A DNA stretch of 64,000 nucleotides from Clostridium sp. cel8 (GTDB lineage: Bacteria > Bacillota > Clostridia > Clostridiales > Clostridiaceae). This document shows positions 34,779 to 44,565 of this stretch, in pieces; positions within the stretch are counted from its first letter, which is position 1, and each line of letters begins with the position of its first letter. The position numbers and the translations under genes are program-made. The notes beneath the pieces are model-generated. The model worked only from the letters and a program-made list of their open reading frames with translations, was not told the origin of the DNA and did no database searches. Where the stretch lies: assembly GCF_014050525.1 (NCBI RefSeq), contig NZ_JACGAG010000002.1, positions 124,001 through 188,000 of the forward strand. Reading direction: 5' to 3'.

Positions 34779-37154
34779 CTATGCAGTATATATTTCTTTT
34801 TCTAATTCTTTAATTGCTTCTAAGTATTTTTTCTTCCCACCAAATCGTTTAACTATTTCGATAGGAGAACCAAATTTTTTAAAGTCAGGAACTTTAAGTA
34901 TTTCTAAATTCTCAAGATTTTCAATCCCCTCATCAGCATACTTATCTAAAAGTGCTTCTAACACTTCTCTTGCACTTTCGCCGTATTTTGTAAAATAGTT
35001 TCTCTTCTTTACATTATTAGCCCTTTCTTTCCTTGATAAAGGTGGCATATCAAAGGCTACATGACAAATCAGGTCAAAGGGGTCCAAGTCCTTTCCTACT
35101 TCATCTTTAAGTTCTTCAATGAATACCCCTCTCTCTTCTAATTCTTTTATGATGGCTTCCTTTCTCTCCGCTTTCTTCCATTTTGTTAGAAACTCATCAA
35201 GAGTTTTAAATTCATTTTTAATATTTTTCTTAGTATAAGAAATCAATGATTCAGTTATCAGTTTGCCGTCCTTATCATAGTAATAAACTCTTTCGTGTAT
35301 TACCTTTACAGGAACATCATTTACATAGTATTTGGCTGGAGTTTCATTAATATCTCCACCATCTATAATTTCAGGAGGAATACCTTCTCCACAGTCTTCT
35401 TCAGACTCATATTCGACACCTAATTCTCCTTCGCCACCTACAACATCTTCCTCTTCTTCAATAGGGATGTCTCCTTCAGTAGTCTTAACAATTACAGGGT
35501 CTCCATCAAAGTCTGGGTCAGCAAATAATTTAGTAACTCCTCTAAAATCAATGATAGTAAAATATTGTTTTCCATAATCTTCTCTTATTCTTGTACCTCT
35601 TCCTATGATTTGTTTGAATTCAATCATGCTATTTATATTAGCATCTAAAATGATAAATTCACAAGTTTGAGCATCTACCCCTGTAGTCATTAATTTGCTA
35701 GTTGTAACTAATACAGGATATTTACTCGCAGGGTCAATAAAGTTATCTAATTCAGCCTTTCCTTCTTCATTATCCCCAGTAATTCGCATAACATATTTAG
35801 GATTTTCTGTTACTAAATCTGCATTTTCATTGACAAGTGCCTGTCTCATTCTTTCGGCATGTTCAATATCTACACAGAAAAATATGGATTTTGCAAACCT
35901 TGAATTATTCTTCTTTAAGTAGTCTGATACTTTTTTAGCAACAATCTTTGTTCTGTTTTCAAGTACTAAGTTTTTATCATAATCTTTTATATTATACTCT
36001 CTGTCTTCAATTTCAAAACCGTACTTATCCCTTTTCCCTTTTTCTGGTCTATAACCTTCTACATCTCTATCTAACAATACCCTAATGACTTTGTATGGAG
36101 CAAGAAAACCATCTTCAATCCCCTGCTTTAATGAGTAAGTATAAATAGGTTTACCAAAGTATTCCATATTTGATACATCTTTTGTTTCCTTTGGAGTAGC
36201 CGTAAGTCCTATCTGAGTGGCAGGATGAAAGTATTCTAATATTTCTCTCCATGCAGAATCTTCTTTTGCACTTCCCCTATGGCACTCATCAATGATGACT
36301 AAATCAAAAAAGTCTTGTGAAAACTGCTTATATACATTTTTAAACTCCTCTGCACCTGAAATTCCTTGATATAGGGCTAAGTAAATTTCATGGGCTTTAT
36401 CTATTTTTCTATTGGTGATTTTCGTCATTTTATCACCGAAATATTTAAAATCATTTGCCATAGTCTGGTCTACTAATATATTCCTGTCGGCTAAAAATAG
36501 GATTCTTTTTTTAGCCCTAGATTTCCAAAGCCTATAGATAATTTGGAAGGCTGTATAGGTTTTCCCTGTACCAGTTGCCATTACAAGTAAAATTCGATTT
36601 TGTCCTTTGGCAATTGCTTCTATAGTCCTGTTTATAGCAATTCGCTGATAATATCTTGGAGTTTTTCCATCTTGCTCAAAGTAATATTCCTGTGCAACAA
36701 TTGCTTCTTCTCTCTCATTAATTCCTTTGGCTTTTTTATATCTATTCCATAATTCTTCAGGTGACGGGAACTGATTAAGTGGTATCTCTTTTTCTTTTAT
36801 CCCTTTAATAGTCATCCTATCATGTTCTAAAAATGCATCTCCATTGCTTGAAAATGCAAAAGGTATATCTAATATTTCTGCATAATTTAATGCTTGCTGC
36901 ATACCTGCTCCCACAGAATGTTTATTATCTTTTGCTTCTATAATAGCAAGAGGTATATTAGATTTATAATAGAGTATATAGTCCGCTCTTTTCCTCTCTC
37001 CTCTTGTAACTAATTTTTTTCTAACTATAATTCTACCATCAGTAAAAGAGACTTCTTCTCTAATTTGTCTTTCTAAATCCCATCCTGCATTTATCAAAGA
37101 CGGTGTTATGTACTTGGAACATATATCCCTTTCAGATAAATCTTTCTTATTCAC
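34779..37154 (-). CDS. hsdR: type I restriction endonuclease subunit HsdR
   Basis: About 791 residues from GTG 37154, which has GGGGTG upstream (a frame to 37181 lacks a site). N-terminal nuclease domain with ADYILYYKSNIPLAIIEAKDN (E-x-K), then SF2 translocase: VMATGTGKTYTAFQI, VIIDECHRGSAKEDSAW, IGLTATP, and QIIGRGTRIREDYGKQYFTIIDFRG; EcoEI-type C-terminus. Cleaves unmethylated DNA. First gene of hsdRMS; separated from the serine recombinase by a terminator. Confidence 0.97.
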   Translation of the reverse strand: MNKKDLSERDICSKYITPSLINAGWDLERQIREEVSFTDGRIIVRKKLVTRGERKRADYILYYKSNIPLAIIEAKDNKHSVGAGMQQALNYAEILDIPFAFSSNGDAFLEHDRMTIKGIKEKEIPLNQFPSPEELWNRYKKAKGINEREEAIVAQEYYFEQDGKTPRYYQRIAINRTIEAIAKGQNRILLVMATGTGKTYTAFQIIYRLWKSRAKKRILFLADRNILVDQTMANDFKYFGDKMTKITNRKIDKAHEIYLALYQGISGAEEFKNVYKQFSQDFFDLVIIDECHRGSAKEDSAWREILEYFHPATQIGLTATPKETKDVSNMEYFGKPIYTYSLKQGIEDGFLAPYKVIRVLLDRDVEGYRPEKGKRDKYGFEIEDREYNIKDYDKNLVLENRTKIVAKKVSDYLKKNNSRFAKSIFFCVDIEHAERMRQALVNENADLVTENPKYVMRITGDNEEGKAELDNFIDPASKYPVLVTTSKLMTTGVDAQTCEFIILDANINSMIEFKQIIGRGTRIREDYGKQYFTIIDFRGVTKLFADPDFDGDPVIVKTTEGDIPIEEEEDVVGGEGELGVEYESEEDCGEGIPPEIIDGGDINETPAKYYVNDVPVKVIHERVYYYDKDGKLITESLISYTKKNIKNEFKTLDEFLTKWKKAERKEAIIKELEERGVFIEELKDEVGKDLDPFDLICHVAFDMPPLSRKERANNVKKRNYFTKYGESAREVLEALLDKYADEGIENLENLEILKVPDFKKFGSPIEIVKRFGGKKKYLEAIKELEKEIYTA

Positions 37155-37263
37155 AATTTCACCCCGTTCCCAATGTTTCAATCATAATCATGGATGTAAC
37201 ATTTATTAAAATTATATCACAAATGTCCAAGAATTAGAAATTGGAATAGTATGTTGAATTGAA

Positions 37264-37300
37264 ATTGTAAAAAGGCATTTTTATAATGCCTTTTTACAAT
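37264..37300 (-). terminator. terminator of the serine recombinase transcript
   Basis: Perfect 16-bp stem ATTGTAAAAAGGCATT and complement. It separates the recombinase from hsdRMS. Confidence 0.88.
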
Positions 37301-37689
37301 AAATACCTTATTTAATTTTATATAGTTATTAATTCTTAATGGAGGTAATAATAGAGTAATAAATTATAAGGTATTATTTCAAGCCTTTTAATAATATTTT
37401 TACTTTATAATTTTCAGTATATAAGTCATTTTTACTATTAATCAACATTTGGAAATAATATTATAGTATATAAACTTTTTACAAGATTATAGTTTAATAA
37501 CACCTTATTCTTATTTATATGAATTCTAATCAGACCTGATTAAACATTAATACCTTTTAGTTATCAATTGATTATAACTAAAAAGGTTCATTTTCTACTG
37601 CTATATATTATAGAATAATTGTAGAGTGGGCTCTCGGAGAACACTATCGATTTCAACCCTCTACTTTTAATTAAAGCATATATCATTCA
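37301..37689. other. gap between recombinase and hsdR with hairpins
   Basis: No gene. It holds TAATCAG-AC-CTGATTA (37527-37542), a longer stem ACCTTTT..AAAAGGT around 37550-37586, and GTAGAG..CTCTAC around 37621-37666. These may be recombinase or replication sites, or weak terminators of the recombinase gene. Confidence 0.4.
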
Positions 37690-39810
37690 TTAGGTTTTAA
37701 GAACTTTTTCATGATTAGTACTTTTTAATAAATACTTAAATTTTAATTCCTCATACTTTTTATCAAAGTTTTGGATTATTTCATCAAGCGTTATATTTTC
37801 TGATACTTGCTTAGTTTCCTCTAAACATTCATCAATAAGTTCTTCTATGAACTCATCATTATTTTTATCTCTAACAGCATCTAATTCTTCTATATAACTT
37901 CTAAATTTATTGCTCATATTTACTTTTGTTATATCTTTTATATACTCTTCAGCATCACCATAATATTGTTGTAAAAGGTTTAATTCTATTCCCTTTGTTT
38001 TTTTTAGATAGTTATTAAACTCTTTAAAATCCTGAACCCCCAGAATCTTACAAATCCCTATAATACTGGAATACTGATTATATTGAATTTCTTTAATTTC
38101 TAATTTTTTTGGTCCATATCTTGCATTACTGATGGTGTTTATTACAATCCTTGAATAAACTTTTTCAAGTAGTTGTCTTTTTTGCAATAGTGATAATGAA
38201 TTAAAATAGTCTTCTATATTGTCAAACTGTTCTTGTTCACGACTTTCCTTTAACAAGGCTTCTTTACGTCTTTCTGCTTGTTTGATATTATTTTGCTGTT
38301 CCGTTATTAGTTGTTGAACTTTTGCAATATCAATTTCTGCGTCATTTATCATTTTCTGAAGCCTTTTATATTTAAGGGTTCCAGAATCCTCTAATAGTTG
38401 GCGTTCAATCAAAGTATCCAACTTTGATACTAACCTAGTTTTATTTTTCTCAAGTATCTTTATTTCATCTTTAATTTTGGCAATCTCCTTATCAAAAAGC
38501 ATTTGTTCATCAGTTCCGTATTTTTTGTAAATATACTGCTGATATTCTTTCACTAACATAAATGCTTCTTTAAGTAGTTTAAAAAAATCTTCTTTTATCA
38601 AGTTAAATGCCCGTTCTTCTTGCACAGAATAATAACCATCACAGTAATTTCGTCCTGCATTATAACTATTGCATTTATAATATACTTTTGCCTTACCTCT
38701 TTTACCATTAGCCAACTTTGGTGCAGGTTGTAGGGAAGATGTCATTCTTCCTCCGCATCCAGGACACCTTAAAATATTTATAAACATTTTTTTATTTGCA
38801 TCATCAAACTGTTGCTTTGTAATTCCACGCATGGATTTTGCTGTATTCTGATTCATTCGAACTTTTCTTCTACTTCGCAAACGCTCTAATGTTTCTAGAA
38901 AGATATCTTCTGAAATAATCGCTTCATGATTTCCAAGTGGTAACTCATGAAAGTTAATATCATATATAGTTTTCTTTTCCCAAATTCTTACACCTTCTTC
39001 AGTACTTTTCTTTTTCCTTCGTTTTCCCCAGAAAAGTCTCCCGCAATAAATGGGATTTTCTAACATTTTTTGAACAGTTGCTGTTGCAAACTGTTTTCCT
39101 TTCCTTGTTTTATAACCATGTAAATTTAGGTGCTGGGCTACATTTTTTATACTATACTTTTCTTTAGTAAATAAATTAAAAATCAATTCTACAATAGGTT
39201 TTTCTTCTTCATTTATAATAAGCCTCTTCTTTATATCTCTTTTCTTTGTTTTAATGTTTTGATTTTCCTGAAAGTTATTCTCTTGTTTTACTGAGAAATA
39301 CTCATATTTGTATCCATAGGGCGGTGGTCCTCCAAAATAATTCCCCGCTTCTACAGATTTGCTCATACCGTCAATTACCCTTTCCCTAAGTTGGTCAATA
39401 AATAACTCATTAAGCATGCTGTAAATACTTACCATAATTTTTGCATTTTGCCCATTTATGTCCCCATTAAAAGCACCATCACAGGTGTAAAGCCTTAAAT
39501 TATTTTCCTTCAATAATTTGAAAATCTGAAGTGTATGGCTAATGCTTCTACTGATTCGGCTTAAATCATAGCAGCAAATCCCGTCATACTGCCCCTTTTC
39601 TAACTTTTCCAACAGTTCTTTTAATTGGTCTCTCTCTAGTATAGTTGTTCCAGATATTCCAGCATCACAAAAGAAGTCAATATCTGCATCATTATATCCT
39701 TTACTTTTCAAAAGAAAAATGCATCTCTCTTTTTGAACATCTAAGGAATAAGCATCATCAGCCGCCTGCCGTGCCGAGGAAACCCTCGTATATACTGCTA
39801 TTTTACCCAT
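37690..39810 (-). CDS. large serine recombinase (integrase of the element)
   Basis: 706 residues. N-terminal resolvase domain MGKIAVYTRVSSARQ (nucleophile Ser11 or Ser12), DLSRISRS, LRERVIDGMSKSVEAGNYFGGPPPYGY; recombinase domain; zinc ribbon CPGCGG...YYKCNSYNAGRNYC; long coiled coil (about 440-530), as in large serine integrases. Longer than most (450-550) and than staphylococcal Ccr. It lies about 90 nt from the end of rlmH beside attL, so it is the enzyme that inserted the element. AAGGAGG precedes ATG. Confidence 0.95.
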   Translation of the reverse strand: MGKIAVYTRVSSARQAADDAYSLDVQKERCIFLLKSKGYNDADIDFFCDAGISGTTILERDQLKELLEKLEKGQYDGICCYDLSRISRSISHTLQIFKLLKENNLRLYTCDGAFNGDINGQNAKIMVSIYSMLNELFIDQLRERVIDGMSKSVEAGNYFGGPPPYGYKYEYFSVKQENNFQENQNIKTKKRDIKKRLIINEEEKPIVELIFNLFTKEKYSIKNVAQHLNLHGYKTRKGKQFATATVQKMLENPIYCGRLFWGKRRKKKSTEEGVRIWEKKTIYDINFHELPLGNHEAIISEDIFLETLERLRSRRKVRMNQNTAKSMRGITKQQFDDANKKMFINILRCPGCGGRMTSSLQPAPKLANGKRGKAKVYYKCNSYNAGRNYCDGYYSVQEERAFNLIKEDFFKLLKEAFMLVKEYQQYIYKKYGTDEQMLFDKEIAKIKDEIKILEKNKTRLVSKLDTLIERQLLEDSGTLKYKRLQKMINDAEIDIAKVQQLITEQQNNIKQAERRKEALLKESREQEQFDNIEDYFNSLSLLQKRQLLEKVYSRIVINTISNARYGPKKLEIKEIQYNQYSSIIGICKILGVQDFKEFNNYLKKTKGIELNLLQQYYGDAEEYIKDITKVNMSNKFRSYIEELDAVRDKNNDEFIEELIDECLEETKQVSENITLDEIIQNFDKKYEELKFKYLLKSTNHEKVLKT

Positions 39811-39880
39811 AATAACATGCCTCCTTCCTGTGTTTCCATTCTGTTATTAGCATAACACATGAAAAACACGAGTGATTTGG

Positions 39881-39910
39881 AGTCATGTATTCAGTAAATT
39901 ACGGCTCACC
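39881..39910 (-). other. attL: rlmH 3' part joined to the element's right attP arm
   Basis: On the minus strand ...AGAGGTGA (rlmH) is followed by GCCGTAATTTACTGAATAC and ATGACT. The arm AGTCATGTATT (plus 39881-39891) mirrors that of attR at the same distance (25 nt) from the predicted crossover GA at 39906-39907. Confidence 0.88.
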
Positions 39911-40369
39911 TCTAATTATCCTAAATCCTCTATAAATTTGCTCCAAAAGCATTACCCTAAAAAGTTGATGTGGAAATGTCATCTTGGAAAAACATAATTT
40001 ATAGTCAGCTCTACATAAAATTTCCCTGGAAATTCCAAGAGAGCCTCCTATTACAAACGCTATATTGCTTTTCCCCTTAAGTCCCAAATCTCCTATGAAA
40101 TCTGCAAATTCATTAGATGTAATCATATTTCCCTTTAAATCAAGTACAACTACATACATACTGTCACTTATGTGTTTTAGTATTCTTTTGCCTTCTTTAT
40201 CCTTTATAATTTCTTCATCTTTTTTAGATGCAGTATCTGGTGTCTTCTCATCTTGAACTTCTATTATATTAAGCTTGCAATATCTTGAAAGTCTTTTTGA
40301 ATATTCCTCTATGGCACTTTTTAAATATTTCTCCTTTAGTTTTCCTACTCCTATTATTGTGATGTTCAT
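39899..40369 (-). CDS. rlmH: 23S rRNA pseudouridine-1915 N3-methyltransferase RlmH, C-terminally truncated by insertion
   Basis: 156 residues. SPOUT/knot methyltransferase: NITIIGVGKLKEKYLKSAIEEYSKRLSRY, SAM loop VIGGSLGISREIL, FSKMTFPHQLFRVMLLEQIYRGFRIIRGEP. It then stops (GAG CCG TAA), whereas the family ends GEPYHK. The missing three codons are found at 25009-25017 (attR). It normally methylates Psi1915 in helix 69 of 23S rRNA, as a dimer in which the tail helps form the partner's active site. Loss of YHK may impair activity. Confidence 0.95.
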   Translation of the reverse strand: MNITIIGVGKLKEKYLKSAIEEYSKRLSRYCKLNIIEVQDEKTPDTASKKDEEIIKDKEGKRILKHISDSMYVVVLDLKGNMITSNEFADFIGDLGLKGKSNIAFVIGGSLGISREILCRADYKLCFSKMTFPHQLFRVMLLEQIYRGFRIIRGEP

Positions 40370-40384
40370 ATTGTGTCTTCTCCA

Positions 40385-41566
40385 TTAAATTTCCTCAATA
40401 CGTTTTTCATTTTTATGTGAAAATGTCAATTTAAGCAGTATAGGAGTTACAATTGTAGTCAAAATAACAACAATCAAAGTTGGAAGAAATATTTCCTCGG
40501 ATATTATTTTATCTTGAAGTCCTATGTTTGCAGTTATTATTGCAACTTCACCTCTTGAAATCATACCTGCTCCAATTTGCAGCGATTCACTTCTTGTCAT
40601 CTTAAGAAGTCTTGCAACTCCACCACAGCCTAGTACTTTACCAAGCACTGCAATAACAAACATAACTATAGTAATTAAAAGCACTTCTAAATTCAATCCA
40701 CTTAAATTTGCCTCAATTCCTACACTAGCAAAGAATATAAGAGATAAAAATCCAGAAGAAATTGCTGATATGTTTCTCTCTAAGTAGTCCCTATATGCAA
40801 CGGATGAAAGTATAAGGCCACATATGTATGCTCCTGTAATTGCAGCTATACCTAGTGTTTCTGCTATATATGCAAATAATATAGCAAAAGCTATTGCAAA
40901 TGTTAAAAGTTCCTTTCCAGGCTTTATACGAATTGTAAACTTATTTATATACTTTGGAAAATATACTACTCCAATTATTGAAAATATACAGAACAAAAGT
41001 ATTTTTATAAATACATATACAATAGACATCATACCTGTACTTCCTGCATCAGAAGTCTGTGCTACCGCTAATACTATTGATATAAGCATAAGTCCAAGTA
41101 TATCATCTATTACAGCAGCTCCTAAAATGTTTATACCTGATTTTGTATTCAATTTTCCAAGTTCTTTAAGTGTTTCAACTGTAATACTCACACTAGTTGC
41201 CGTAAGTATTACTCCAACAAATATATTTTCCCAAAAATTATTAAAAAACATATATGCGCTTAAAGTTCCCAATATAAGTGGAAGAAGTATTCCTCCAATT
41301 GCAATTAGTAGAGATGATAATCCTGCTTTTTTGAATTCTTCAACATTAGTTTCCAATCCTGCAAGAAACATAAGCATAATTACACCAAGATTAGCAAGTA
41401 GCTTTATGTTGTCATCATATTGTACAAGATTTAATACTACCGGTCCTAATATTACACCGGCTATTAAAGCTCCTAGCACCTCTGGCATTTTTAATTTTCT
41501 ACTTATTATCCCCCCTACTTTAGTGAATATAAGTATTAGTACAATACTAAATAATGTCTTTTCCAT
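40385..41566 (-). CDS. CPA2-type cation:proton antiporter
   Basis: 393 residues from ATG 41566, preceded by AGGAGGAG (a frame to 41704 has no site). About 12 helices: FTKVGGIISRKLKMPEVLGALIAGVILGP, LGVIMLMFLAGLETNVEEF, VILTATSVSITVETLKELGKL, AAVIDDILGLMLISIVLA (DD motif region), FFASVGIEANL. NapA/KefB-like Na+(K+)/H+ antiporter without a TrkA domain. 15 nt from rlmH, likely one transcript with it. Confidence 0.92.
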   Translation of the reverse strand: MEKTLFSIVLILIFTKVGGIISRKLKMPEVLGALIAGVILGPVVLNLVQYDDNIKLLANLGVIMLMFLAGLETNVEEFKKAGLSSLLIAIGGILLPLILGTLSAYMFFNNFWENIFVGVILTATSVSITVETLKELGKLNTKSGINILGAAVIDDILGLMLISIVLAVAQTSDAGSTGMMSIVYVFIKILLFCIFSIIGVVYFPKYINKFTIRIKPGKELLTFAIAFAILFAYIAETLGIAAITGAYICGLILSSVAYRDYLERNISAISSGFLSLIFFASVGIEANLSGLNLEVLLITIVMFVIAVLGKVLGCGGVARLLKMTRSESLQIGAGMISRGEVAIITANIGLQDKIISEEIFLPTLIVVILTTIVTPILLKLTFSHKNEKRIEEI

Positions 41567-41780
41567 GATACTCCTCCTAAAATTGAATAAAATAATAGAA
41601 AGCCCTCTAAAAAGGACTTCCCACCCCAAAAGTCTCAAATCTCTTGAATCAAATAATAATTTGTTCAACCGAAAATCAAATAACCATATTATTAATTTAA
41701 TCAATTATAATATTTCTTTTTTAACATATTAATATAATATCATAACTAAATTTACTTTACAAATATTTTTTATAAAAAAA

Positions 41781-41808
41781 AGCAACCATTATATTTATAA
41801 TGGCCGCT
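41781..41808 (-). terminator. terminator of the 104-aa gene
   Basis: AGCGGCCATTAT / ATAATGGTTGCT hairpin followed on the minus strand by eight T. Confidence 0.82.
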
Positions 41809-41817
41809 AACAATTCA

Positions 41818-42132
41818 CTATCTACTTGATTGAAATGTATCCTTAAGTGATTCAAGAACGCTTTTTAAAGTTTTGTTTGCCAATTCTTCAATATCATCCA
41901 TAATTTCTTCTTTACTCTTTATTCTATCTAGATATATATTTAATTGTCCCTCATGTAAATTTTTTACGCATTTAACTACTGAGTACTCAACATTATCTGA
42001 TTTCAAAACTATTGTATCATCAGGTTTAAGATTAAAATACATTGGATTGTCAGACTTTATGCTTTCATAAGGTTCCATTACTTCTTTAGAGTCCTCATCA
42101 TTAATTATATAAAAGTTTATTACAGTATCCAC
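41818..42132 (-). CDS. conserved-type hypothetical protein, 104 aa
   Basis: Soluble, acidic; MDTVINFYIINDEDSKEVMEPYESIKSDNPMYFNL (start), then a beta-rich middle (DTIVLKSDNVEYSVVKCV) and a helical C-terminus. AGGAGG upstream and a terminator downstream. Not recognised. Confidence 0.6.
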   Translation of the reverse strand: MDTVINFYIINDEDSKEVMEPYESIKSDNPMYFNLKPDDTIVLKSDNVEYSVVKCVKNLHEGQLNIYLDRIKSKEEIMDDIEELANKTLKSVLESLKDTFQSSR

Positions 42133-42249
42133 TTCTTTATCCTCCTATTATACTAATTTTTCATCCTAATCTATTAAAATAACTCTTTTTAGTATCAATA
42201 TATTAAATTGGACAAATAAGTGTTACTTGTAAAACTTCAAATAAGATCT

Positions 42250-43500
42250 TTACTCTCTATCTTTTTTCCACAAAAATAAACTTTTAAATTTATCATATAG
42301 CACATCAACATCTATTTCATCTTCATTGTTTTTAGAATCATTTTTCTTTCTGCTCATAAGATATGCCGCTGCAAATGCAGTTATTGGTATTGAAAATATA
42401 AGCCCTATACTTCCAGCAAGTGCTTTAAGAATTTCAGCTGCAATTATATCTTGATTTATAGCAGTTGATATAGATGTAGTATACGAATATGAAGCTATCA
42501 TTATCATAAGATACATAGCTCCACCTGCATAGGCAAGTATCAAAGTGTTAGACATACTTCCCATAATATCCTTTCCCACATTCATTCCAGACTTCACAAG
42601 TTCTTTCATTTTCATATCAGGCTTAGCAGATTTAAGTTCCTTTATAGAAGATGCAATAGATATACTTGTGTCCATAACTGCACCAAGGGCACCCATTATT
42701 ATCTCAGCAAATAGTAATCCAGAAAAATTAAAATTTGCATTTTGAACAGTATATATTATAGTCTGCATTTCTTCATCTGTCAGTCCATTTACACGAATAA
42801 TCGAATTTGAAAACATAGCTATTGCTCCTGCAATTATTACTCCTCCTGAAGTTCCTATAATAGCAGACAGTGTCTTATTATTTTTTCCACTTATTATAGT
42901 TAGATTTACTACAATTAAAAATATGCATATTACAGTAGATACATATACAGGATTAAAACCTTTAATTACAAGAGGTATTAAAATTTTCATTATTGCAAAT
43001 CCAGTTATTCCAAGAGTTATTACTGACTTTAACCCTTTTAACCCACCAATTGCTATAAGTAAGATTACAAATACTGCTCCCAGTTCATATAAATATCTGT
43101 ATCTAACAATTTCATATATGTATGCACTATTTGGATCTCCCTTTTTATAGTTATCAATATTTATAAGTACATTATCACCCACTCTTGCAAAACTCTGTGT
43201 ATTGCTATTTTCATCATTTATTTTACCACTTACGGAATTCTGCACCTTTATTATTTGACCTTTCATTTTTCCGGAAGTTATCTTTACATCTACATATGAA
43301 TATCTTATAGAGTTTTCACCTGAAGACTTTGATGTTTTATGTATAGCGATAACTTTTCCATGAACAGGTGAGTTTCCATCTGATGCACTATCTTTTCCTG
43401 AATCCATAACTTGAAAAAAAACAATAATTGTAATTATACCAATTAAAATAGCAACTAATTTTTTATTTATATTAAATATTTGTGTCACCTTCTCAACCAT
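42250..43500 (-). CDS. YibE/F-family membrane protein
   Basis: 416 residues: signal-anchor helix (VAILIGIITIIVFFQVM), an extracytoplasmic beta domain (about 40-130, GKVIAIHKTSK..VDVKITSGKMKGQIIKVQNS), then about seven helices with the YibE/F pattern GLKGLKSVITLGITGFAIMKILIPLVIKGFNP and EIIMGALGAVMDTSISIASSIKELK. Function not established in the family. GTGACAC region upstream; monocistronic. Confidence 0.88.
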   Translation of the reverse strand: MVEKVTQIFNINKKLVAILIGIITIIVFFQVMDSGKDSASDGNSPVHGKVIAIHKTSKSSGENSIRYSYVDVKITSGKMKGQIIKVQNSVSGKINDENSNTQSFARVGDNVLINIDNYKKGDPNSAYIYEIVRYRYLYELGAVFVILLIAIGGLKGLKSVITLGITGFAIMKILIPLVIKGFNPVYVSTVICIFLIVVNLTIISGKNNKTLSAIIGTSGGVIIAGAIAMFSNSIIRVNGLTDEEMQTIIYTVQNANFNFSGLLFAEIIMGALGAVMDTSISIASSIKELKSAKPDMKMKELVKSGMNVGKDIMGSMSNTLILAYAGGAMYLMIMIASYSYTTSISTAINQDIIAAEILKALAGSIGLIFSIPITAFAAAYLMSRKKNDSKNNEDEIDVDVLYDKFKSLFLWKKDRE

Positions 43501-43823
43501 ATCTATATTATTTTTACCTTTTTATCTTCTACATCATAATCATTTTTATAAATATTCTATTCAGAAATATTTTATCACATTTTACACTAAAAGTGTATGA
43601 AATAACATCTCATAATAACAAAGTCCTAAAATATAAAATAAAAAATCATAAAATAAATATTCATACAATAAATATATAGTATAAATTAAAAGAATAATAT
43701 AGTCTATAAAAACTTATATAATATATAAAATAACTATATTATAAGTTATACTCTTTATATTTTTATGAATTTATGCTAATATAGTAAAGTATAGAAAATA
43801 AAATATTGATAAGGAGCTAAAAC
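43501..43823. other. AT-rich divergent intergenic region
   Basis: No gene. Holds the divergent promoters of yibE/F and terC and an inverted repeat AACTTATA...TATAAGTT (about 43710-43748). No yybP-ykoY (Mn) riboswitch core was seen upstream of terC. Confidence 0.5.
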
Positions 43824-44561
43824 ATGGAAAATCTAACTGCTTTTATAATAAGCGGACTTCAAATTACACTTTTAGATATAGTTTTAAGTGGAGATAATAT
43901 AGGTGTAATTGCACTTGCCACAAGAAATTTACCAAAAAAGCATGCAAAGGCAGCATCATTAATTGGAGTAATGGCTGCAGTAATTCTAAGAATAATATTT
44001 GCATGTCTTATAACCTATATTTTAATGATAGACTGGCTTCCAATAAGGCTAGTAGGCGGAGTTATACTAATATATATAACAATTAACTTTATAAAACCAG
44101 AAAAAAAAGATGATGACGACCTAAACGTACATATGCATACTTCAAATAAATTTATAGGAGCCATATTTAGTATAGTTGCAGCAGACGCTACAATGAGCCT
44201 TGATAACGTACTTGCAATAGCTAGTTTAGCAGATGGACACACTGGTTTAATAATATTTGGGTTAATAGTAAACATTCCAATTATATTCTTTGGCAGCCAA
44301 ATAGTGGCAAATCTTATGAATAAATATCCAATAGTTACTTACATAGGTGCAGCTATACTTGCACATACATCATTCAAATTAATCTTTGAAGATAGACTAA
44401 CTAGAAATTTATTATCACCTATGGCTGTGAATTTAATAAGTTATGGTGCTGCACTACTCACTATAATTTACGGAATTTACATTATAAATAAGTCATCTTC
44501 TTATTCTTTAAAAGAATATCACAAATACAAAGAAAAAAGTTCAAAAAGAAAATACAGTTAA
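43824..44561 (+). CDS. TerC-family membrane protein (YjbE-type)
   Basis: 245 residues, seven to eight helices. TerC motifs: ITLLDIVLSGDNIGVIALATRNLP and VAADATMSLDNVLAIASLA, each carrying the Asp-Asn pairs that likely bind a metal, and NIPIIFFGSQIVANLM. Family members export Mn2+ or assist metalation of exoenzymes. AAGGAG precedes ATG 43824. Confidence 0.93.
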   Translation: MENLTAFIISGLQITLLDIVLSGDNIGVIALATRNLPKKHAKAASLIGVMAAVILRIIFACLITYILMIDWLPIRLVGGVILIYITINFIKPEKKDDDDLNVHMHTSNKFIGAIFSIVAADATMSLDNVLAIASLADGHTGLIIFGLIVNIPIIFFGSQIVANLMNKYPIVTYIGAAILAHTSFKLIFEDRLTRNLLSPMAVNLISYGAALLTIIYGIYIINKSSSYSLKEYHKYKEKSSKRKYS

Positions 44562-44565
44562 AAAT

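Larger units (their letters stand above)
25025..39907. mobile_element. rlmH-targeted serine-recombinase integrative element (about 14.88 kb), SCC-like
   Basis: Bounded by attR (GA at 25025-25026) and attL (GA at 39906-39907). The flanks share GGTGA. The outer flanks join to AGAGGTGA+ACCATATCATAAG, restoring RlmH ...RGEPYHK. The inner flanks join to a palindrome whose 24-bp arms match at 19 positions, each arm ending 25 nt from the core, as expected for a large-serine-integrase attP of about 50 bp. Contents: MazF toxin, twin structured RNAs, 22-bp repeats, RlmH paralogue, RNase H-ParB-like protein, DUF6602 remnant, Rep-like protein, tyrosine recombinase, hsdRMS, serine recombinase. No conjugation genes were seen, so transfer would need help. 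Confidence 0.88.

Noticed and set aside
43501-43823. yybP-ykoY manganese riboswitch upstream of terC
   Set aside because: The conserved core sequences of that riboswitch are absent.
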